A DNA stretch of 10,660 bases, from contig JAAYJP010000099.1 of assembly GCA_012522875.1 (NCBI GenBank), forward strand, positions 1 through 10,660, written 5' to 3'. Below the pieces are notes generated by a model, which did not search any database, was not told the DNA's origin, and saw nothing but the letters and a program-made list of their open reading frames with translations. This DNA comes from Clostridiales bacterium. GTDB taxonomy: Bacteria > Bacillota > Clostridia > Christensenellales > Aristaeellaceae. The stretch's first letter is position 1; each line of letters starts with the position of its first letter. Shown here piece after piece: positions 6,457-10,660 of the stretch. Made by a program: the position numbers and the translations under genes.

Positions 6457-6840
6457 TTATCGTTGGTCCAGTACCACGCTGAAATGGCTTGTGCGCTTCA
6501 AGATGGTGGAAGCGCTGCCCCTGGCACGGGGCCGGAAGCGTTTGAGCGTGGGGCCGGGATTGGCATAAATCTCAGCGACATAGAGGGAACCGGGGTCCAT
6601 TTCCAGGTTGTTGACGGCGTTGGCCTGGGCACTGCTGATCAGCTTGTGCAGCACCGGGGCCGCCGCGTTGGGGGTAAAGGCCAGGATGGCCAGGGCTTCG
6701 CTGACATCCTTGCCCCTGACCAGGTCAACCACCAGCTTGGCCTTGCGCGAGGAGACGCGTATGTGCCTGGCATGGGCATGGGGGCGTTTTTCCCGCGTCT
6801 CATCATGACGCTGGCCCTTGGTGCGGGTGTTTGTTGCCAT
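6457..6840 (-). CDS. rplV: 50S ribosomal protein L22 with extended N-terminus
   Basis: L22 lines the exit tunnel with L4; changes in its long loop give macrolide resistance in many bacteria. The product is 127 residues, somewhat longer than the usual 110-115, because about 20 charged residues (MATNTRTKGQRHDETREKRP) precede the family start ARHIRVSSRKAKLVVDLVRG at 24-43. The tunnel loop region reads PTLKRFRPRARGSASTILKR, followed by TSHFSVVLDQR. The start at 6840 is supported by AAAGGAGAAG in the 20-nt gap after rpsS; no better start with a ribosome-binding sequence is present nearer the conserved core. The loop sequence is a natural variant and I draw no resistance conclusion. Confidence 0.97.
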   Translation of the reverse strand: MATNTRTKGQRHDETREKRPHAHARHIRVSSRKAKLVVDLVRGKDVSEALAILAFTPNAAAPVLHKLISSAQANAVNNLEMDPGSLYVAEIYANPGPTLKRFRPRARGSASTILKRTSHFSVVLDQR

Positions 6841-6860
6841 GTTTCTGCTTCTCCTTTCGC

Positions 6861-7139
6861 TTACCGGCGCTCGGTTTTCTTCTCTCCCGCGTGGCCGCGG
6901 AAGGTGCGGGTGGGGGCAAACTCGCCCAGCTTGTGGCCCACCATGTCCTCAGTGACATAGACGGGCACGTGCTTGCGGCCGTCGTGCACCGCCACGGTAT
7001 GGCCCACAAACTCGGGGAAAATGGTACTGGCACGGGACCAGGTTTTCAAAACGGACTTTTTGCCCGATTTGTTCATCTCTTCAACGCGCTTGAGGAGCTT
7101 TTCGTCGATAAAAGGTCCTTTTTTCAGTGAGCGGCTCAT
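6861..7139 (-). CDS. rpsS: 30S ribosomal protein S19
   Basis: S19 is in the head of the small subunit and contacts the A-site tRNA region and S13. The 92-residue product has the usual size and signature: MSRSLKKGPFIDEKLLKRVE, then KTWSRASTIFPEFVGHTVAV (32-51) and HDGRKHVPVYVTEDMVGHKL (52-71), and GEFAPTRTFRGHAGEKKTER at the end. It lies 33 nt after rplB and 20 nt before rplV. AAAGGAGG is upstream of its ATG with a slightly long spacer of about 12 nt. Confidence 0.98.
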   Translation of the reverse strand: MSRSLKKGPFIDEKLLKRVEEMNKSGKKSVLKTWSRASTIFPEFVGHTVAVHDGRKHVPVYVTEDMVGHKLGEFAPTRTFRGHAGEKKTERR

Positions 7140-7172
7140 GCTGTGGGGCGTCCTCCTTTCATCATCTGGGGC

Positions 7173-8006
7173 TTACTTCTGGTTGATACGCTTGACGATC
7201 AGCCGGTTGGAATACTTCTTGTGCTTGCGGGTCTTCAGGCCCAGCGCCGGTTTGCCCCAGGGGGTGACAGGGGCGGGCATGCCGATGGGCGATTTGCCCT
7301 CGCCGCCGCCATGGGGGTGGTCCACCGGGTTCATGACCACGCCGCGCACGGTGGGGCGGATGCCCATGTGGCGTTTGCGGCCGGCCTTGCCGATGCGGAT
7401 GTTCTCGTGGTCGGTGTTGCCCACCGTGCCGATGGTGGCCCTGGCGTTCATGGGCAGTTTACGGATCTCGCCTGAGGGCAGGCGCACCTGGGCGTAGCTG
7501 CCTTCCTTGGCCATCAGCTGGGCGTAGACGCCCGCTGAGCGGACCAGCTGCCCGCCGGCGCCGGCGCGCAGCTCCAGGTTGTGGATGAGCGTACCGGTAG
7601 GGATGCTGGAAAGCGGCAGCGAGTTGCCGGGCTTGATGTCAGCGCTTTCGCTCGCCACCACCATGTCCCCCACATTCAGGCCCACCGGGGCCAGGATATA
7701 GCGCTTTTCCCCATCCAGGTAATGGAGCAGGGCAATGAAGGCGGAACGGTTCGGGTCGTACTCGATGGCAGCCACTTTGGCCGGCACCTGGAGCTTGTCC
7801 CGCTTGAAATCGATCAGGCGGTACTTGACCTTGTTTCCGCCGCCCTGGTGGCGTACGGTGATCCTGCCGTGATGGTTGCGCCCGGCGTGCTTCTTCTTGT
7901 TGTGAACCAGCGCCTTTTCAGGTTTTGTCTTGGTAATTTCCGAAAACGCGTTCACCGACATGAAGCGGCGCGCGGGGGAAGTCGGCTTGTACAGTCGGAT
8001 GGCCAT
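7173..8006 (-). CDS. rplB: 50S ribosomal protein L2
   Basis: L2 is needed for subunit joining and peptidyl-transferase activity. The 277-residue product has the family length. It contains TSPARRFMSVNAFSEITK, HHGRITVRHQGGGNKVKYRL (45-64), the EYDPNRSAFIALLHYLDGEK segment (82-101), and the highly conserved C-terminal MNPVDHPHGGGEGKSPIG. H230 corresponds to the histidine 229 studied in E. coli. The sequence AFIALL in place of the commoner ANIALL is a mild variation. It is 17 nt after rplW with GGGAGGAG upstream of the ATG. Confidence 0.99.
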   Translation of the reverse strand: MAIRLYKPTSPARRFMSVNAFSEITKTKPEKALVHNKKKHAGRNHHGRITVRHQGGGNKVKYRLIDFKRDKLQVPAKVAAIEYDPNRSAFIALLHYLDGEKRYILAPVGLNVGDMVVASESADIKPGNSLPLSSIPTGTLIHNLELRAGAGGQLVRSAGVYAQLMAKEGSYAQVRLPSGEIRKLPMNARATIGTVGNTDHENIRIGKAGRKRHMGIRPTVRGVVMNPVDHPHGGGEGKSPIGMPAPVTPWGKPALGLKTRKHKKYSNRLIVKRINQK

Positions 8007-8023
8007 TCTATCTCGCTCCTCCC

Positions 8024-8320
8024 TTAGACCATGCCTTCGAAGAACTCAATGGGCTTGGAGCTCTCCGCCAGCGTGACATAAGCTTTCTTGGTTTCGGGCG
8101 TGCGGCCTTCGGTACGGCCCTGGCGCTTCATCTTGCCCATGGTGCGCAGGGTGTTCACCTTCTCCACCTTGATGCCCTTGAAAACGGCCTCCAGGGCGCG
8201 TTTGATCTCAATCTTGTTGGCGTTCTTGTCCACCTCAAACACATAGCGCTTGTCGGCGATGCCGTCATAACCCTTCTCGGTCAGCACCGGGCGGCGGATA
8301 ATATCATGGGGGTTTTTCAT
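8024..8320 (-). CDS. rplW: 50S ribosomal protein L23
   Basis: L23 is at the tunnel exit and is the main docking site for trigger factor and the signal recognition particle. The 98-residue product starts MKNPHDIIRRPVLTEKGYD and carries RYVFEVDKNANKIEIKRALE (25-44), VEKVNTLRTMGKMKR and KKAYVTLAESSKPIEFFEG. Its ATG overlaps the rplD stop by four bases (ATGA), the tightest coupling in this cluster; its ribosome-binding sequence (GAGGAGG) lies in the rplD end, near 8337-8331. Confidence 0.98.
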   Translation of the reverse strand: MKNPHDIIRRPVLTEKGYDGIADKRYVFEVDKNANKIEIKRALEAVFKGIKVEKVNTLRTMGKMKRQGRTEGRTPETKKAYVTLAESSKPIEFFEGMV

Positions 8321-8943
8321 GACGCGTAAACCTCCTCTATGGCGCGGGCGGCGTCCTGGGTCAGCAGCAGCTTGTCCGCGCGCAGGACATCATAGACATT
8401 GATGCTGCCCACATTGGTTCCGCTGAGCCGCTTGATGTTCCGGGAGGCCCGGAGCACCAGGTCGTCCCGGCCGGGAAGCACCATCAGGCAGCTCTTCTCC
8501 ACCCCCAGGTCGCTGAGCATTTTTGCGATATGGCGGGTCTTGGCTTCCTGGAGTGAAAGCTGGTCCAGCACGATGACATCACCGGCCGCAACTTTGGCGG
8601 AAAGGGCGGACTTCATGGCCAGCCTGCGCACCTTTTTAGGCACCTTCACCACATAATCCCGGGGCTGCGGGGCAAACACCACGCCGCCGTGGCGGAACTG
8701 GGGCGCGCGGTTGCCGTGGTGGCGTGCCCGGCCGGTGCCTTTCTGGCGGTAAATCTTGCGGCCGCCGCCCCGCACCATGCCGCGGGACAGCGCGCTCTGG
8801 GTGCCCTGGCGGCGGTTGGCCAGGATGGAACGCACCACCAGGTGCATCGCGGCCACATTGGGGGTGATGGCGAAGATGCCTTCGCTCAGCGTCATCTCCC
8901 CGGCCGGTTTGCCCTGCATATTGACAACTGGAATGGTAGGCAT
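8317..8943 (-). CDS. rplD: 50S ribosomal protein L4
   Basis: L4 reaches into the exit tunnel; in E. coli and relatives it also represses its own S10 operon through the mRNA leader. The 208-residue product has the globular start MPTIPVVNMQGKPAGEMTLS, the tunnel loop GGGRKIYRQKGTGRARHHGN (59-78), RHGGVVFAPQPRDYVVKVPK (84-103), and the C-terminal domain ending SINVYDVLRADKLLLTQDAA. The HHGNRAPQF version of the loop differs from E. coli and resembles versions I associate with Clostridia. AGGAGG at 8955-8950 overlaps the rplC stop. Whether L4 acts on the structured leader at 10093-9923 is unknown; autoregulation of this kind is not established for Bacillota. Confidence 0.98.
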   Translation of the reverse strand: MPTIPVVNMQGKPAGEMTLSEGIFAITPNVAAMHLVVRSILANRRQGTQSALSRGMVRGGGRKIYRQKGTGRARHHGNRAPQFRHGGVVFAPQPRDYVVKVPKKVRRLAMKSALSAKVAAGDVIVLDQLSLQEAKTRHIAKMLSDLGVEKSCLMVLPGRDDLVLRASRNIKRLSGTNVGSINVYDVLRADKLLLTQDAARAIEEVYAS

Positions 8944-8954
8944 TGTGTTCCTCC

Positions 8955-9596
8955 TTAGGCCTTGCAGGCGTCGCGCACCATCAGCAGGCCCTTTTTGGGC
9001 CCGGGGACAGCGCCTTTGATCAGCAGCAGGTTGCGCTCGGGGTCCACGGCGATGATTTCCAGGTTTTGAACCGTCACCCGCTCCACGCCGTACTGGCCGG
9101 ACATATGCTTGTTTTTGAACACACGGGAAGGATCGGAGTTGGCGCCCATGGAGCCCACACCGCGATGGTACTTGGAGCCGTGGGCCATGGGGCCGCGGCT
9201 CTGGTTCCAGCGATAGATGACGCCGGTGAAGCCGTGGCCCTTGCTGGTGCCGGTCACATCCACCAGGTCGCCGGGCGCAAACTGGGCGCAGGAAAGGGTC
9301 TGCCCCACTTCATAGGGCTGGATGTCATCCAGGCGGAACTCCCTGAGATGCCGGGCGGGGGCTACGCCCGCCTTATTGAAGTGGCCGGCCTCGGGCTTGG
9401 TCACCAGCTTCTTCACCCGGTGCTCAGGCACCTGGTCAAAGCAGAGCTGGAGGGCGTCGTAGCCGTCCTTCTCCTGGGTTTTCTTCTGCACCACCGTGCA
9501 AGGGCCTGCCTGGACCACCGTCACCGGCACCAGGCGGCCATCCGGCAAAAACTGCTGGGTCATGCCCAGTTTCTTGCCCAAGATTGCTTTCTTCAT
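8955..9596 (-). CDS. rplC: 50S ribosomal protein L3
   Basis: L3 starts large-subunit assembly and its long loop reaches the peptidyl-transferase centre. The 213-residue product starts MKKAILGKKLGMTQQFLPDG and includes GDLVDVTGTSKGHGFTGVIY (109-128), QSRGPMAHGSKYHRGVGSMG (132-151), and VTVQNLEIIAVDPERNLLLI (174-193) before KGAVPGPKKGLL. The GPMAHGSKYHRGVGSMG loop with SDPSRVFK is the form I associate with Clostridia, unlike the GSRRTPG-type of others. AGGAGG at 9610-9605 is 8 nt from the ATG; the gap from rpsJ is 17 nt. Confidence 0.98.
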   Translation of the reverse strand: MKKAILGKKLGMTQQFLPDGRLVPVTVVQAGPCTVVQKKTQEKDGYDALQLCFDQVPEHRVKKLVTKPEAGHFNKAGVAPARHLREFRLDDIQPYEVGQTLSCAQFAPGDLVDVTGTSKGHGFTGVIYRWNQSRGPMAHGSKYHRGVGSMGANSDPSRVFKNKHMSGQYGVERVTVQNLEIIAVDPERNLLLIKGAVPGPKKGLLMVRDACKA

Positions 9597-9613
9597 CGTG
9601 CTTGCCTCCTGCC

Positions 9614-9922
9614 TTAGAGTTTGATTTCGATCTCGACGCCGGCGGGAAGATCAAGCTTCATCATGGCGTCCACCGTGCGGGAAGTGGGGTTGTGGATATC
9701 AATGAGGCGTTTGTGCGTCCTGCGCTCGAACTGCTCGCGGCTGTCCTTGTACTTGTGGGGGGCGCGCAGGATGGTGATGATTTCTTTTTCGGTCGGCAGC
9801 GGCACAGGGCCCGAAATGCGGGCGCCGGTGCGCTTGGCAGTGTCCACGATGCGCTCGGCCGACTGGTCGATGAGGTGATGCTCGTACGCCTTCAACTTGA
9901 TGCGGATCTTCTGGCTGGCCAT
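9614..9922 (-). CDS. rpsJ: 30S ribosomal protein S10
   Basis: S10 is in the head of the small subunit; with NusB it also takes part in rRNA antitermination. The 102-residue product is the standard size: MASQKIRIKLKAYEHHLIDQ at the start, TGARISGPVPLPTEKEIITI (32-51), and HKRLIDIHNPTSRTVDAMMK (70-89). The open frame continues upstream to 10048 but that part covers the leader hairpins and has no family similarity. AAGGAGG at 9936-9930 is 7 nt before the ATG at 9922, fixing the start. An in-frame ATG at 9952 lacks its own ribosome-binding sequence. It is the first gene of the cluster, about 171 nt from the predicted transcription start. Confidence 0.98.
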   Translation of the reverse strand: MASQKIRIKLKAYEHHLIDQSAERIVDTAKRTGARISGPVPLPTEKEIITILRAPHKYKDSREQFERRTHKRLIDIHNPTSRTVDAMMKLDLPAGVEIEIKL

Positions 9923-9952
9923 TAGATTTCCTCCTTTTACTCGCGTTCTCAT

Positions 9953-9972
9953 GCGCGGAAGCCTTCCCGCGC
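9953..9972 (-). promoter_or_regulatory. S10 leader stem-loop III
   Basis: The mRNA segment GCGCGGGAAGGCUUCCGCGC can form six G-C pairs, then a G-U and an A-U pair, closing a 4-nt loop. It ends 16 nt before the rpsJ Shine-Dalgarno. No U-run follows, so it does not look like a terminator. It is the lowest of three stems in the leader. Confidence 0.6.
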
Positions 9973-9973
9973 G

Positions 9974-9993
9974 CCGGGGCGCTTGTCTCCCGG
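9974..9993 (-). promoter_or_regulatory. S10 leader stem-loop II
   Basis: CCGGG at 9993-9989 can pair with CCCGG at 9978-9974 around a 10-nt loop, one nucleotide from stem-loop III so that the two could stack. An alternative pairing of GCGCC (9982-9978) with part of the neighbouring GCGC run would compete with stem III. This is the weakest of the three stems. Confidence 0.4.
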
Positions 9994-10029
9994 ACTGTGA
10001 GCCCGTCGCCCGATTGCCGGACCTGGTCT

Positions 10030-10070
10030 GCGATAATGACCCGCCCAAGGCCGGGGCGGCAACCTATCGC
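10030..10070 (-). promoter_or_regulatory. S10 leader stem-loop I, two stems with a symmetric internal loop
   Basis: GCGATA (10070-10065) pairs with TATCGC (10035-10030), and inside it CCGCCC (10059-10054) pairs with GGGCGG (10046-10041) around a 7-nt loop. The two stems are separated by 5 nt on each side (GGTTG and GTCAT), a symmetric internal loop in which the first pair could be G-U. This nested arrangement is less likely to be chance than a single stem. It starts about 23 nt after the predicted transcription start. Confidence 0.6.
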
Positions 10071-10092
10071 TTCATCCCAAATAAGCAGACAG

Positions 10093-10148
10093 CTTGGATA
10101 TTATACGTAACCTGTAAGAATAAAGCAAGCCTTTTTTCACCTTTTTTT
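10093..10148 (-). promoter_or_regulatory. Promoter of the S10-spc cluster with upstream A-tracts
   Basis: On the minus strand TTGCTT (10128-10123) and TATAAT (10105-10100) are 17 bases apart, a near-consensus sigma-A promoter with a perfect -10. The expected start of transcription is an A at about 10094-10093. Just upstream are A7 (10148-10142) and A6 (10137-10132), whose centres are 10.5 bases apart, one helical turn; such tracts act as UP-element-like or bent DNA at strong ribosomal promoters. This is the only good promoter seen in the window and probably drives the whole cluster. Confidence 0.85.
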
Positions 10149-10277
10149 GCCAACTTCCTGCAATGCGCAAAAAATATAGGCTGTGATTCCCTGGCTTTTA
10201 TCACCTTTTGCGGGAAGGCCCCGGTACACGCATCCGGGCGTATCATCTTCGCGGGACTTCAGCGCCTGTTCCCGGAC

Positions 10278-10304
10278 AAACACCCCCGGCCTGGGCCGGG
10301 GGTG
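10278..10304 (-). terminator. Rho-independent terminator of proS
   Basis: CACCCCCGGCC (10304-10294) and GGCCGGGGGTG (10291-10281) are perfectly complementary over 11 bases, with two bases between them, so the real loop uses the innermost pairs. In the minus-strand RNA the stem is followed by UUUGU, a short U-run. It begins 17 nt after the proS stop and should separate proS from the S10 cluster. The short U-run makes some readthrough possible. Confidence 0.85.
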
Positions 10305-10321
10305 CCGCTGCCCATGGCGGA

Positions 10322-10660
10322 TCAGTAGGCCCTGGCGAAGTACATCACCTTATCCGCCTTTTTCCCGCAGCACACGCAGGTGCCGCCCAACGGCGCCTGG
10401 TCAAAGGGCATGTTGCGGCTGGTGGCGCCGGTCTCTTCCTTAATAAGGTCCTCACAGGCGCGCTCGCCGCACCACATGGCCCGGGCATAGCCCTGCTGCA
10501 CCTGGGCCGCCAGTTCCTCCCGATTGCGGACATCCCGGGTGCGCTCCACCCGGAAGGCCTCCGCCAGGTCAAACATCCCCTGCTGGACGCTTGCAAGCAG
10601 CCCGGATACGCCCTGGGCGATCCCCTCCAGCGGCAGGGTGCCTTTCTCAAAATTGTCCCG
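10322..10660 (-). CDS. proS: Prolyl-tRNA synthetase, C-terminal 112 residues (partial)
   Basis: Prolyl-tRNA synthetase charges tRNA-Pro with proline in the cytoplasm. Only the C-terminal 112 residues are inside the window; the gene continues past the right edge. The frame is open to the last base. Visible family motifs are WCGERACEDLIKEETGATSR, NMPFD, then GGTCVCCGKKADKVMYFARAY as the final residues. The ending FARAY and the cysteine-containing C-terminal domain (C in WCGERAC and CVCC) identify the short archaeal/eukaryotic-like form (type 3), which has a zinc-binding C-terminal domain and lacks the long editing insertion of E. coli ProS. It is followed by its own terminator, so it is probably a separate transcription unit from the ribosomal genes. 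Confidence 0.93.
   Translation of the reverse strand, partial: RDNFEKGTLPLEGIAQGVSGLLASVQQGMFDLAEAFRVERTRDVRNREELAAQVQQGYARAMWCGERACEDLIKEETGATSRNMPFDQAPLGGTCVCCGKKADKVMYFARAY

Larger units (their letters stand above)
9923..10277 (-). other. Non-coding region between proS and rpsJ
   Basis: About 355 bases lie between the proS terminator and the rpsJ start. The part at 10277-10150 holds no gene I can support: a 60-codon open frame from 10246 to 10064 has no ribosome-binding sequence and runs through the promoter. From 10148 come A-tracts, the promoter, and a leader of about 170 nt with three stem-loops. This AT-richer stretch (10070-10210) contrasts with the GC-rich genes on both sides. Confidence 0.8.

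Noticed and set aside
9923..10048. A 42-residue upstream extension of S10
   Set aside because: The extra part has no family similarity, overlaps the leader hairpins, and the strong AAGGAGG at 9936-9930 sits inside it, pointing to the start at 9922.
10066..10077. Tiny leader peptide ATG-AAG-CGA-TAG (Met-Lys-Arg) in the S10 leader
   Set aside because: Only three codons with no ribosome-binding sequence before it and no run of regulatory codons; consistent with chance.
10150..10190. A second promoter using TATATT near 10175-10170
   Set aside because: No -35-like hexamer lies at a proper distance upstream of it, and the TTGCTT/TATAAT pair downstream is much better.
10064..10246. A 60-codon frame on the minus strand between proS and rpsJ
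   Set aside because: It has no Shine-Dalgarno, runs through the -35 and -10 elements, and ends in the leader; it cannot be translated from the main transcript as a whole.

Overview
The window is an S10-spc type ribosomal-protein gene cluster read entirely on the minus strand, so the gene order runs from high to low coordinates. The base composition is GC-rich (about 60% by eye). Almost every gene is preceded by an AGGAGG-like Shine-Dalgarno sequence, S14 is the short zinc-binding form, L24 carries a zinc-ribbon tail, and a short prolyl-tRNA synthetase of the archaeal/eukaryotic-like type lies upstream. L3 and L4 also carry sequence versions (for example GPMAHGSKYHRGVGSMG in L3) that I associate with Clostridia. 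Together these suggest a GC-rich member of the Clostridia (Firmicutes/Bacillota), probably gut or anaerobic; the exact lineage cannot be told from the sequence alone.

Layout, in transcription order. (1) 10660-10322: the C-terminal end of prolyl-tRNA synthetase, closed by a strong GC hairpin terminator at 10304-10278. (2) 10277-9923: a non-coding region of roughly 350 bases with a near-consensus sigma-A promoter (TTGCTT, 17 bases, TATAAT), two phased A-tracts upstream of it, and a leader of about 170 nt holding three stem-loops. (3) 9922-4832, the S10 part: rpsJ, rplC, rplD, rplW, rplB, rpsS, rplV, rpsC, rplP, rpmC, rpsQ. (4) 4831-4777, the longest gap inside the cluster (55 nt), with a 9-bp hairpin exactly at the classical S10/spc boundary. 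(5) 4776-1, the spc part: rplN, rplX, rplE, rpsN (type Z), rpsH, rplF, rplR, rpsE, rpmD, rplO and the first 244 codons of secY, which runs off the left edge.

The genes encode 20 ribosomal proteins (11 large- and small-subunit proteins from S10 to S17, then 9 from L14 to... L15 plus S14, S8, S5) and the membrane channel of the Sec translocon. Gaps are mostly 1-33 nt, with short overlaps at rplD/rplW and rplP/rpmC, which fits one co-transcribed and translationally coupled unit driven from the promoter near 10100. No gene in the window is broken and no mobile element, CRISPR array, tRNA or rRNA is visible. I see no previously undescribed multi-gene system here. The points of interest are in the non-coding parts: the structured S10 leader, the boundary hairpin, and the presence of proS where many bacteria have the str genes.
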